From contig PDUC01000032.1 in NCBI GenBank assembly GCA_002747255.1, positions 1 to 64,000 on the forward strand: a stretch of DNA of 64,000 bases, in the 5' to 3' direction. The translations under genes and the position numbers were made by a program. Of the stretch, positions 37,242 to 45,833 are shown piece after piece (the first letter of the stretch is position 1; each line of letters begins with the position of its first letter). Under the pieces are notes generated by a model that saw only the letters and a program-made list of their open reading frames with translations, made no database searches and had not been told where the DNA came from. Origin of the DNA: Acidobacteriota bacterium (GTDB taxonomy: Bacteria > Acidobacteriota > Holophagae > Acanthopleuribacterales > Acanthopleuribacteraceae).

Positions 37242-38689
37242 TTCAAGTCCTCCAGGAGGTAATCCTCTGGATCTACTTCAAAGTGAGTGTGAAGACGTGT
37301 TTTCTGATTGGCTTCTATAAAGGTATCCAGTATTTTCTGCTGATTACCGTGTTTGATCCTGACACGATACCTTCCCTCTTGTAATTCAAGCAGCTGAGGA
37401 AGTTTCCCGCTCTGCAGCTCCACAACCCGGTCGTGTTCATTTTGCAGTTCGGCAAGGTACCCAGAGGGAAAGACAGTGAGATAGATTTGGCCGTTTGGAA
37501 TGACGGGTTCTGTGGGCATGACCGGCTTGTGGCGAGAGACAGCATACCAGGCAGCCAGTGAAATGAGAATCGCAAGAACGGGAAGAATCCAGAGCTTTGT
37601 TCTTCGTTTATTTTTTTTGAGTATGGGCCTTTCTTTTTGAGGTTTCACCCGTTTGGGTGGGGAACGCAATTCAGAGGGTTGACTATCCAGATAGGTATCG
37701 GCTCTGGTGGCTATCTTTTCCAGTGCTTCTGTGCCGTATTCATCGCCTCCCAAACGGTTGTAGATACCTTCAAACAGGGGAATTAATTCCTTGGCATTTT
37801 GAAAGCGATTTTTTGGCGACTTTTCGAGAAGCTTCAGAATTATATTTTGAAAGTCGCGGTCAAACCCATCCACGATCTCGGATGGAGCGGTTGGTTTTTC
37901 ATTGATGTGCTGATAGAGTACCGTCATCCACTCTTCAGAGTCAAATGGTGCTTTTCCCACAGCGAGTTCATAAAGCGTAATTCCCAGTGAATAGAGGTCG
38001 GATCTTCCATCCACATCTTTTCCCATTGCCTGCTCGGGAGAAACGTATCTGGCCGTTCCCATAAAAGTTCCAGCTGCGGTTTTCCTGGTCCGGTTGGCTG
38101 CCTTTGCAATCCCGAAGTCCATCACGATAGCTTCTCCCGCCCGGTTGACTATAATGTTTTCGGGTTTAATGTCCCGGTGAATAACCGCTTTTGAATGGGC
38201 GTAATCTAACGCTTTTGTCGCCCCTATAGCTATTTTCAATACTCTCTTGGTGGATAGACAACCTTCTTTTTTTATGAGTTGTGCGGCTGTCCGTCCCTCA
38301 ACGTATGACATGGTGAAATAAGTAAAGGGTTCGCGGTGCCGTTCTTTAATTTTATCCGGGACAATGAACGCGTCCCAATCACCCTCCTGGCGTACTTCGT
38401 AAATAGTGATGATGTTTTGATGGTTGAAATTGGCAGATATTTTTGCTTCCTTGACAAACCGCTCCAGAACTTCACTGTCCATTAAGTCACCTGACAAGAT
38501 TTTAATGGCTTCCAATCGGTCTAAATCCAAGTTCTTCACAAGGTAGACTGAGGCAAATCCACCCCTTCCAAGCAGGCGAACCACTTCATACTTTGCGGGT
38601 CCTGTTTGAAAGCCTGAGCTTTCAGGCAATTGTGATGAATTGTTGATGATAAGAGTTTCTTTTTGTTCGTTTGGGAGATCGTTAGACAA
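37238..38689 (-). CDS. Hanks-type Ser/Thr protein kinase with membrane anchor and extracytoplasmic domain
   Basis: The catalytic domain (about 34-310) is complete: glycine loop LGRGGFASVY (40-49), Lys63 (AIKIL), HRDIKPEN with Asp173, MDFG with Asp191, and GTARYVSPEQA in the activation loop. A basic juxtamembrane stretch precedes one membrane helix (about 366-385). About 98 residues then lie outside, with beta-rich PEGA-like character (YLTVFPSGYLAEL, LQEGRYRVRIK). It is the first gene of an operon with a TPR protein, NfeD and slipin, so it likely senses envelope state and phosphorylates cytoplasmic targets. An FHA-GGDEF protein at 12.9 kb is one conceivable target. Confidence 0.93.
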   Translation of the reverse strand: MSNDLPNEQKETLIINNSSQLPESSGFQTGPAKYEVVRLLGRGGFASVYLVKNLDLDRLEAIKILSGDLMDSEVLERFVKEAKISANFNHQNIITIYEVRQEGDWDAFIVPDKIKERHREPFTYFTMSYVEGRTAAQLIKKEGCLSTKRVLKIAIGATKALDYAHSKAVIHRDIKPENIIVNRAGEAIVMDFGIAKAANRTRKTAAGTFMGTARYVSPEQAMGKDVDGRSDLYSLGITLYELAVGKAPFDSEEWMTVLYQHINEKPTAPSEIVDGFDRDFQNIILKLLEKSPKNRFQNAKELIPLFEGIYNRLGGDEYGTEALEKIATRADTYLDSQPSELRSPPKRVKPQKERPILKKNKRRTKLWILPVLAILISLAAWYAVSRHKPVMPTEPVIPNGQIYLTVFPSGYLAELQNEHDRVVELQSGKLPQLLELQEGRYRVRIKHGNQQKILDTFIEANQKTRLHTHFEVDPEDYLLEDLK

Positions 38690-39203
38690 TTATCCACCTT
38701 TCTTTTGCCTTCTTTCCAGGTTGTGAGCACAGTGCAAGTTTGACTGCTGTGCTTGAGCCTCTCTTTCCGATGACTATCTTTCATTCTTTGCACACGGTCA
38801 AGAGAGGCGTAATGGGAATTGGCACATTGTCGCTCACTTCATTATATGGCATCGTCTTTTCATATGCCAGTGCGTAATGAAAACATGGAAGCTCAACAGT
38901 TCGTTTCATTTTGCGTGCAGCAGCCTGGTCGACATCGCTGTTTCAACATGTGCCAAATGCGTTTTGCCCGGTATGTCTCTCAGGAGTTCCAGTAACTCTT
39001 CAGGATCACTACAAGGGCGCGAAAGTTATTCAAATGCTCTTTTCAGGATTGACTTCCTCATTATGTTTGAAGTATTGTTTAACAGCGAATCTATCGGGAA
39101 AACGACTGAAATTTTTACAATCCATGGGGGCTCTTGCTCACTTTTATTGCGTTCCTGAAGGAAATTGAAGGGCTCCCTGGTAAATAAACAAGGCAGGTGT
39201 GAT
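38690..39203. other. Intergenic region between kinase operon and lipoprotein gene
   Basis: About 514 bases. An inverted repeat AGCACAG/CTGTGCT (38726-38753) lies upstream of the kinase. Several short overlapping frames at 38877-39168 look like chance: they conflict with each other, are Ser/Cys-rich and lack binding sites. Decayed coding sequence cannot be excluded. No other feature is supported. Confidence 0.45.
38726..38753. promoter_or_regulatory. Inverted repeat upstream of the kinase operon
   Basis: Seven-base perfect arms AGCACAG (38726-38732) and CTGTGCT (38747-38753) are 14 bases apart, 37-64 bases before the kinase start. Spacing of about two helical turns between arm centres would suit a dimeric regulator. 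Confidence 0.3.
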
Positions 39204-39842
39204 ATGAAAATTTTTTCGGTTAAAATGTGTTTCGTTTCCAAACGACGTCAAAGAGTGTTTTGCTCGCTATTTATTTGCCCACTGCTCGTGTTGCTCTGTT
39301 CCTGCTCGGCTGTCAGCATCACTCAACCCGTGGGCGATTCAGCGGTCGAGGATGCTTCGGCTTTTGAGGGCACATGGCAAACTAAAGAGGATGTCGTCTA
39401 TTTTAAAAACAAGGGATCAGGCAAACTGGACTGTTCTTTCGTTGAATCGAATGAAACAGAATCTGAACTCAAAACAGTGAATCTGGTTCTCACCAAGGTT
39501 GGTAAGCTGAATTTGGCATTCATTCAGGAAAAAGAAGGCGAGGAATGGTTATTCGGAGCGTATCGACTCGATGAAAAACGGCAGACGATAAGCGTCCATG
39601 AACCTCTGGTGGACACGTTTATCGCGGCGGTGGAAAATAAGCAAATTTCAGGTCAGATTAGCCCGTCTGAAAAAGGTGAGCGCGATCCATTAGAGGAAAG
39701 GAGCGTTAAATTAGAGGCGCGAGATCAGAAGTTGGTTCCTTTCCTGATGCGAATGCGATACGAAGATGGCTTTAATCCAAAGTCAGAAATTATACTCAAA
39801 AAATTGAGCGACCAGGTTCAATTGCCCGATCTGAAACAGTAA
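39204..39842 (+). CDS. Putative lipoprotein of unknown function
   Basis: About 212 residues. The N-terminus has a basic stretch (SKRRQR) and a hydrophobic run ending LCSC, which can serve as a lipobox. The mature part is beta-rich, starting with FEGTWQTKEDVVYF and continuing with KLNLAFIQEKEGEEWLFGAYR, like small lipocalin- or DUF-type envelope proteins. No family is recognised. The ATG at 39204, with AGGTG upstream, is chosen over an in-frame start at 39165. It precedes the sulfatase-fold lipoprotein gene by 187 bases. Confidence 0.65.
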   Translation: MKIFSVKMCFVSKRRQRVFCSLFICPLLVLLCSCSAVSITQPVGDSAVEDASAFEGTWQTKEDVVYFKNKGSGKLDCSFVESNETESELKTVNLVLTKVGKLNLAFIQEKEGEEWLFGAYRLDEKRQTISVHEPLVDTFIAAVENKQISGQISPSEKGERDPLEERSVKLEARDQKLVPFLMRMRYEDGFNPKSEIILKKLSDQVQLPDLKQ

Positions 39843-40029
39843 CTAGTTCTCGTGGATTTACAAAACACGCATAATGAGAAACGGTTTGGTATCCGTGTGT
39901 TCAGGTCCGACAAATTGAATTAAAATCTAAAATTTAAACGAACATACAAGGCCTTTTGGAGTAAAATAGTCTCTGTCTTCGGTGTACGCGTTTTAAGTGA
40001 CAAATCAGCCATTGAAGCGGGGAGTTACA

Positions 40030-42072
40030 GTGAGCTTTTATTTCAAAACCTTTATGTTGGCACTCGCACTCATCATCCTGTCTTGTGGTGACAGGGAACA
40101 GGGGAATCGCAACAAAGCGGACGAGAACCAACAACCGCCTTCCTTTTTACTGGTGACACTGGACACCACACGGGCCGATTACATGGGTTACACCGATGGC
40201 CGAGCGGATACTCCCGCCCTGGATCGTTTTGCCAAAGAGAGTCTTGTTTTTGAGCGGGCATTTGCCACGGTACCCATGACACTGCCTTCGCACACCTCGA
40301 TGATGACCGGTCAATATGCTTCGGAACACGGCGTGCATGAAAACGCGCGTTACATCAGCGCCAAAGATCATCTACTTGCCGTGGAACTAAAAAAAAGGGG
40401 TTATCACACAGCCGCACTGGTTTCATCCTATCCGCTTGCCCGTATTTTTGGTTTGTCGGCGGGTTTTGACCACTACGACGACTACTTTACAGAAAACCAG
40501 AATGAACGCACGGCAAAGCAAACGACCGATCTGGCCTTATCGTACATGGAGCGTGTAAAAGCCAGCCAGCAGCAACCCGTTTTTCTGTGGGTGCATTATT
40601 TCGATCCCCATTTACCCTATGAGCCCCCTGAACCGTATCGCTCGCAATACCCCAAGGACCCCTATGCCGGCGAAATAGCTTTCATGGATTCCCAATTTGA
40701 CAGGCTGCTGCGGGGCTTTCAATCCTGGGTCGGGGAAGGGCGGCATTACATCATCGTAGCAGGCGATCACGGTGAAGGCCTGGGCGATCACGGTGAAATG
40801 GTCCACGGCCATTTGCTTTTCAACAGCACCATTCAGGTTCCACTGCTTATTGGAGGCAGTGATATTCAAGCGGGACGTATCGATCGGGCTGTCAGCCTTC
40901 GACATATCTACCATACTGTTCAAAGTCTGGCAGGTATTTCAAACGGCCCGTCCCTTCTGGATCCGCCGGATGAAGTGGTTTGTGCCGAAGCCATGAAACC
41001 CTATTTGCAGTACGGTTGGCAGCCGCAAATTATGGCTGTTTACAACCACACCAAAGTCATTTCAGAAGGCGAGCCGGCCATTTATGATTTGGAAGCCGAT
41101 CCGGGGGAAAAAAGCAATCTGGCAGGTTCAAAAAAACTCGATGCTCCATTAACACAAGCTCTGGAAAACTATGAACTGCCATCCGGCCATACGGTTCTGG
41201 CGACCCTGTCTGAAACAGAAGCCAGCAAACTGGCCAGTTTGGGGTATGTGGCTTCATCGGGTGATGTCGTGGACTCTGAGGCAGCTCCTGTTCCCAGTCA
41301 AATGACTCATCTCTTTGAGGATATGGATCGAGCTTCGGGATATTTTGTCAATAAACAGTACAAGAAGGCGATTCCTCTCCTTAAAAAAATACTCGAAATG
41401 GATCCCGATAATTTCATGTTCAACCTCCGAACAGCTGTGGCTTATTCCATTTTGGGCGACAGGGAAGAAGCCATGCTTTACTTCCAGAAATCTATGGATA
41501 TCAACCCCGACTCCATTGATCTCATGCACTACCTGGGTATGCACTATTTTCGCTTTAAACAAATGCGTGAAGCTGAAACCCTTCTCGAGCAGGTTCTTAA
41601 ATCGTCGCCCAATCGAATACCGGCTCTGCAGTGTATGGCTCGAATTAAGGAAATAAGGCAAGACAAGCAAAGCGCGCTGGATCTCTTCAGCCGTTTGAAT
41701 CTTCTGAATCCCGATGATGAGATCTATTTACTGAAAATGGGTGATTTATCCATGGAATTGGGACAAACGGAACACGCCATAGCGTGTTACTTGAATTTAA
41801 AAGATCAACAGCTTGAAAATTTTAATCGAGATTTTGAGCTGAGTTTATGTCTGATGGATGCCGGCAGGCTGGAAGAGGCACGCGATACGCTGGATGGTAT
41901 TTCAACCGACCACAAAGCTTATCCGCTGGTCTTGCTTAAACGCGCTCAAGTGGGCATTCTCCTGAAGGAACCCCATGCCCGGTCACTGGTGCGGCAAGCC
42001 TATCAAAACGGCAACAGCATGACCCGGCGTACCATCGAAAATGAACCTCTTTTTAACTCTTTCCTGCAGTAG
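40030..42072 (+). CDS. Sulfatase-fold lipoprotein with C-terminal TPR repeats
   Basis: About 680 residues. The start is GTG, with GGGGAG five bases upstream, and a lipobox ILSC (Cys19) marks an outer-face lipoprotein. Residues about 38-330 form an alkaline-phosphatase/sulfatase superfamily domain with VTLDTTRAD (metal Asp45) and GDHGEGLGDHG. At the formylglycine site, where sulfatases have CxPxR, this protein reads TLPSH (Thr84 to His88), so it is unlikely to be a formylglycine sulfatase. A Thr nucleophile is used by related phosphotransferases. Four or more TPR units fill about 410-610. Paired domains like this are common in Acidobacteriota-type genomes as I remember them. Substrate unknown. 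Confidence 0.85.
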   Translation: MSFYFKTFMLALALIILSCGDREQGNRNKADENQQPPSFLLVTLDTTRADYMGYTDGRADTPALDRFAKESLVFERAFATVPMTLPSHTSMMTGQYASEHGVHENARYISAKDHLLAVELKKRGYHTAALVSSYPLARIFGLSAGFDHYDDYFTENQNERTAKQTTDLALSYMERVKASQQQPVFLWVHYFDPHLPYEPPEPYRSQYPKDPYAGEIAFMDSQFDRLLRGFQSWVGEGRHYIIVAGDHGEGLGDHGEMVHGHLLFNSTIQVPLLIGGSDIQAGRIDRAVSLRHIYHTVQSLAGISNGPSLLDPPDEVVCAEAMKPYLQYGWQPQIMAVYNHTKVISEGEPAIYDLEADPGEKSNLAGSKKLDAPLTQALENYELPSGHTVLATLSETEASKLASLGYVASSGDVVDSEAAPVPSQMTHLFEDMDRASGYFVNKQYKKAIPLLKKILEMDPDNFMFNLRTAVAYSILGDREEAMLYFQKSMDINPDSIDLMHYLGMHYFRFKQMREAETLLEQVLKSSPNRIPALQCMARIKEIRQDKQSALDLFSRLNLLNPDDEIYLLKMGDLSMELGQTEHAIACYLNLKDQQLENFNRDFELSLCLMDAGRLEEARDTLDGISTDHKAYPLVLLKRAQVGILLKEPHARSLVRQAYQNGNSMTRRTIENEPLFNSFLQ

Positions 42073-42116
42073 CAGAAAGTGTTATCTTTAACATATTGAA
42101 AAAGTTGGAGTTGAAA

Positions 42117-43148
42117 ATGACCTTGTCCCGACGAAAGTTTCTAGCCGTTTCAGCCGCAAGTGCCTTGCTGTCCCAAGCGAGCTTTAACGCGAATGCCCCT
42201 CAAAAAGTAAAGACCATAAAACCGCCAAGACTGAGAAAAGGCGACCTGGTTTCTCTTATCAGCCCGGCATTCGCGCCCTATGAGTTGACTTATGTCGATA
42301 TTAAAATCGAGTCGCTTCAGGCGATGGGGTTAAAAGTTCAGCTAAGCCAGAACTTTTACGAACGGTACGGGTATCTGGCCGGAACGGACCAGCAACGCGC
42401 AGACGATGTGAACGCCGCTTTTGCCGACAGGGACGTCAAAGCCGTTATCTCGCATTCCGGCGGCTGGGGTTGTGCTCGCATCTTGCCGTTCCTCGACTAT
42501 GAAACCATAAAACAGAATCCAAAAGTGCTGTTGGGTTTCAGTGACAACACCTCTCTGCTCAACGCCGTCTACGCTAAAACGGGGCTCATCACCATGCACG
42601 GACCCGCGCCGCGCAACAGGGTTTCGGCTGAATACACCCGCCGCTTGCTGTTTGACGGCGAAAAGATGACCTTACGTAATCCCGTTGATTACAAAGAAAA
42701 CCTGGCTCCGACTGCCCACCGGATTACGGTCATCCATCCGGGCAAGGCCAGCGGCCGTCTGGTAGGCGGAAATCTATCGGTTCTGTCTGCCATTGCCGGA
42801 ACACCTTATTTCCCCGATCTGAAAGGTTGTATTCTGTTCTTGGAAGATGTCGAAGAACAGATCTACCGCGTTGACCGTATGCTGACCCAGCTCAAACTCG
42901 CCGGCGCCCTGGATCACATTTCGGGCTTCGTTTTCGGGCGCTGTTCCCGCTGCGGTCCCGGAGAGCGTTACGGCTCTCTTACGCTGGATGAACTCTTTCA
43001 CGATCACATCAGACCTTTGGGGATACCCGCTTTCCACGGATTCATGGTGGGACATATCAAAAACCAATTCACACTGCCCATTGGAGTGGAAATGGAAATG
43101 GACGCAGAGCAGGGTACTCTGAAAATGAAGGAATCGGCTGTTATCTAG
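42117..43148 (+). CDS. ldcA: LD-carboxypeptidase (LdcA, S66 family) with twin-arginine signal
   Basis: LdcA removes the terminal D-Ala from tetrapeptides in peptidoglycan recycling. The S66 motifs are present: GFSDNTSLL with nucleophile Ser142, the Glu-rich LFLEDVEEQIYRVDRML segment and the His of HGFMVGHIKNQ. The N-terminus SRRKFLAVSAASALL is a twin-arginine (Tat) signal, whereas characterised LdcA enzymes are cytoplasmic. GGAG lies six bases before the ATG at 42117; a longer TTG start at 42096 is less likely. Only nine bases separate it from dacB, then the epimerase follows, so this is a second recycling operon. About 343 residues, slightly longer than E. coli LdcA because of the signal. 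Confidence 0.9.
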   Translation: MTLSRRKFLAVSAASALLSQASFNANAPQKVKTIKPPRLRKGDLVSLISPAFAPYELTYVDIKIESLQAMGLKVQLSQNFYERYGYLAGTDQQRADDVNAAFADRDVKAVISHSGGWGCARILPFLDYETIKQNPKVLLGFSDNTSLLNAVYAKTGLITMHGPAPRNRVSAEYTRRLLFDGEKMTLRNPVDYKENLAPTAHRITVIHPGKASGRLVGGNLSVLSAIAGTPYFPDLKGCILFLEDVEEQIYRVDRMLTQLKLAGALDHISGFVFGRCSRCGPGERYGSLTLDELFHDHIRPLGIPAFHGFMVGHIKNQFTLPIGVEMEMDAEQGTLKMKESAVI

Positions 43149-43157
43149 GAGAAACAC

Positions 43158-44675
43158 ATGCTTTACCTCTTGCTATTGACCGCAATCCAGTTTCAGCCCG
43201 CCATGCAGAGCGCTGGCAAGATTGAAAAAGAAGTGCTTAAAATGATTGCGAACCCGGAATTTGAAGACGGTTTCTGGGGTATTGCTGTTTATTCTCCGCT
43301 AAGGGATAAAATGATTGTCAGCCACCATGAAAACAAGAACTTCAGACCGGCATCCAATATGAAAATCGTCACAACCCTGGTGGCCTTCGAGCATTTGGGG
43401 CCCTCTTACTCCTTTGAGACGGCCTTCTTTTACAGGGGAACTCTGCAAAATGGCGTACTGGATGGTGATTTGGTGGTTCAGGGCTTTGGGGATCCGTCTT
43501 TTTCCGGCCATTACAGTGACGGCACGACCCATACCCGTGAACTCATCCAACAGTTGGTACAGCGAATTAAAGATCACGGTATTCATGAAATCAGAGGAGA
43601 AATCATCGCACTGGAAAATTTCTTTGACGATCGCGCCATCCAGACTTCCTGGGAATGGGATGATTGTGGAACCTACTACGGAACGCCTGTTTCAGCACTC
43701 AGTTTAAACGATGGCTGGGTTGACATTCGCGTTGAAACCGATTCCATGGCTGTACCCCGGATGAATTTCTTCCCGGAAGCCACCGGGGACGTTTTCGTTT
43801 TTTTTGAAGAGGATTTGTCTAAACTGACTGAATCTCATGAGGAACCCGATGTCTTACGTCAATGGGGCACCAATAACTTTACGCTCAAGGGAAGGTGGTT
43901 GCCTTGTGCTTCTTTTGAGCTGTCGCGATCTGTTTGGGATCCCGCGCTTCAGTATGTTCAGGTCGTGAAACGCGCCCTGGAAGAAGAGGGTGTTCAAGTT
44001 CATGGAACAAGCCGTGTTGTCGACCAACTGCCACAAGCGGAGTTGGTTTATCTCTTCAGCCATGATTCGCCCTCGCTTTCCGAACTCGCCAAAGTCCTCA
44101 TGAAGGAGTCGCAAAACCACTACGCGGACTGTTTCATTAAAACCACCGCAAAAAGAATAACCGGTGAGGGCAGCTTTGAAAACGGAGCCATGCTTTCAGA
44201 AGCCTTGATACAAAAAGCACTGGAAAACATGCCATGGGACAAGCAGAAGCAAGGTTTTAATATGAAAGACGGTTCAGGGTTGAGTACGCACAATGCCGTA
44301 CAACCCATTCAGCTCGCCGCACTTTTAAATCGCGGTTTGAGTGCGCCTTATTGGCGGCAATGGCTCAAGTCCATGCCCATTATGGGGGTGGATGGTACAC
44401 TGAAACGTCGAGGCTCGAAGGATGGCAGAACCAAAGGACGCGTCTGGGCCAAAACGGGATATATTTTCAGGTCGAGAGCCCTGTCGGGTTATCTGGAAAC
44501 TCTCGACGGTGAGCCTTTGGTTTTCTCCATACTCGCCAATAATTACAGTTGCCCCACGCGCAGGATCAACCAGGTTCAAGACAATATTTGTTCGTTATTA
44601 ATGACTTTAAAAGCAAATAGAAAGGTTAAAAACTCACCTGAAAGATTTCAACTCAGCCGCTATTTGATACCTTAG
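43158..44675 (+). CDS. dacB: D-alanyl-D-alanine carboxypeptidase/endopeptidase, PBP4 (DacB) family
   Basis: PBP4-type S13 enzymes trim the pentapeptide D-Ala or cut peptide crosslinks in the periplasm. A short hydrophobic N-terminus serves as signal. The active-site motif is PASNMK (Ser66, Lys69), followed by the PBP4-specific inserted domain (about 80-270), KDGSGLS and AKTGYI for the KTG box. Length 505 fits the family. AGGAG lies before the ATG. In this operon it would generate tetrapeptides for LdcA or open crosslinks for salvage. It could also take part in ordinary wall maturation. Confidence 0.92.
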   Translation: MLYLLLLTAIQFQPAMQSAGKIEKEVLKMIANPEFEDGFWGIAVYSPLRDKMIVSHHENKNFRPASNMKIVTTLVAFEHLGPSYSFETAFFYRGTLQNGVLDGDLVVQGFGDPSFSGHYSDGTTHTRELIQQLVQRIKDHGIHEIRGEIIALENFFDDRAIQTSWEWDDCGTYYGTPVSALSLNDGWVDIRVETDSMAVPRMNFFPEATGDVFVFFEEDLSKLTESHEEPDVLRQWGTNNFTLKGRWLPCASFELSRSVWDPALQYVQVVKRALEEEGVQVHGTSRVVDQLPQAELVYLFSHDSPSLSELAKVLMKESQNHYADCFIKTTAKRITGEGSFENGAMLSEALIQKALENMPWDKQKQGFNMKDGSGLSTHNAVQPIQLAALLNRGLSAPYWRQWLKSMPIMGVDGTLKRRGSKDGRTKGRVWAKTGYIFRSRALSGYLETLDGEPLVFSILANNYSCPTRRINQVQDNICSLLMTLKANRKVKNSPERFQLSRYLIP

Positions 44676-44737
44676 TGTCTGTCTTTGTCAAACGTCATGA
44701 GGACTCATTGTTTATAAATAGCTACAGGAGCAGGACT

Positions 44738-45748
44738 ATGAAATACCAACTGGAAACCAAAACGCTGACACTTGCTCATCGGTTCACGATTGCGAGAAGC
44801 AGCAGTGACGAGAAACACAACGTCTTTGTGAAACTGGAAAAGGACGGCATCACGGGTTGGGGAGAAGCGGCCCCCAATACGCGTTATCAGGAAACACCGG
44901 CATCTTCCACCAGAGCCATTGAAGGCATCTGCCAAAGCCTTCCAGAGAACTTGTTGACCTACACGCCTGTTCTGGAACAGATTAAAGATGCGGTGCCTGG
45001 GGAATACGCGGCAAAAGCAGCCGTGGATATGGCGGTGATGGACTGGGTAGGGAAGTCCCTGGGCCTTCCACTCTACAAGCTGTGGGGACTTGACCCCGCA
45101 GACATGCCCGCCACCAGTATGACCATTGCCATTGCCTCTCCCGAAGAAATGAAGAAACGCGCCCTGGAGGCGTCGGAATACCACATTCTCAAAGTGAAAC
45201 TCGGTTCAGGTCACGATCGGGAACTCATTGACGCCATTCGCTCGGTTTCCAGTCAGACCATTCGCATCGATGCCAATGAAGGCTGGAGAGACCGCGAAAT
45301 GGCCATCAGGGAAATTGAGTGGCTGGCTGAAAGAAACGTCGAACTCATTGAACAGCCCATGCCGGCCTCTCAGGAAGCGGACATGCAGTGGCTGAAACAG
45401 CGCAGCCCTCTTCCTCTGATAGCAGATGAAGCCTTTACAACCGTAAACAGCATTTACAACATCAGTGAGTGTTACCACGGCATCAACATCAAACTTATGA
45501 AATGCGGTGGTACATTGCCAGCCAGGGAGTCCATTTGCCTGGCTCGTTCATTGGGTTTGTCCATTATGCTTGGCTGCATGATCGAATCCTCTGTGGCCAT
45601 TGCCGCGGCCGCTCATCTGGCCCCGCTGGTTGACTTCGCCGACCTGGACGGCAATCTCCTTATTGATAACGACCCGTTTCAGGGGCATAAAGTGGAAAAC
45701 GGTGCGGTGCTGTTGGCTAACGAACCCGGTTTGGGAGTTCAACTCTAA
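44738..45748 (+). CDS. Dipeptide epimerase, L-Ala-D/L-Glu epimerase type (YcjG-like)
   Basis: An enolase-superfamily enzyme of about 336 residues. The KxK motif (Lys152, Lys154 in ILKVKLG), metal ligands Asp178, Glu205 (IEQPM) and Asp230 (IADEAF), and Lys252 (IKLMKCGG) are all present and match muconate-lactonizing subgroup dipeptide epimerases. E. coli YcjG converts L-Ala-D-Glu, left after MpaA acts, to L-Ala-L-Glu for peptidase digestion. Specificity in this subgroup varies, so the substrate is inferred from its neighbours ldcA and dacB and from mpaA in the same window. AGGAGC precedes the ATG at 44738. The protein lacks a signal peptide. Confidence 0.88.
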   Translation: MKYQLETKTLTLAHRFTIARSSSDEKHNVFVKLEKDGITGWGEAAPNTRYQETPASSTRAIEGICQSLPENLLTYTPVLEQIKDAVPGEYAAKAAVDMAVMDWVGKSLGLPLYKLWGLDPADMPATSMTIAIASPEEMKKRALEASEYHILKVKLGSGHDRELIDAIRSVSSQTIRIDANEGWRDREMAIREIEWLAERNVELIEQPMPASQEADMQWLKQRSPLPLIADEAFTTVNSIYNISECYHGINIKLMKCGGTLPARESICLARSLGLSIMLGCMIESSVAIAAAAHLAPLVDFADLDGNLLIDNDPFQGHKVENGAVLLANEPGLGVQL

Positions 45749-45751
45749 AGC

Positions 45752-45791
45752 AAAAAAGTGCGGCTCCAAGTAATCTGCATGAAGCCGCACT
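45752..45791 (-). terminator. Rho-independent terminator of fabD
   Basis: The hairpin has nine-base perfect arms (45757-45765 and 45783-45791) around a 17-base loop. On the minus strand it is followed by six T residues (45752-45757). On the plus strand no T tract follows, so it mainly serves fabD. Confidence 0.82.
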
Positions 45792-45833
45792 CTGGTTGAA
45801 AACCCTTGTTTTCAGTGAAAAACTGCAGAAAGG

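Noticed and set aside
38877-39168. Overlapping short frames upstream of the lipoprotein gene
   Set aside because: Two conflicting plus-strand frames plus a minus-strand one; composition and absence of start signals suggest none is real.
40030-42072. Calling this protein an arylsulfatase
   Set aside because: The formylglycine motif CxPxR is absent (TLPSH), so only the fold is assigned.
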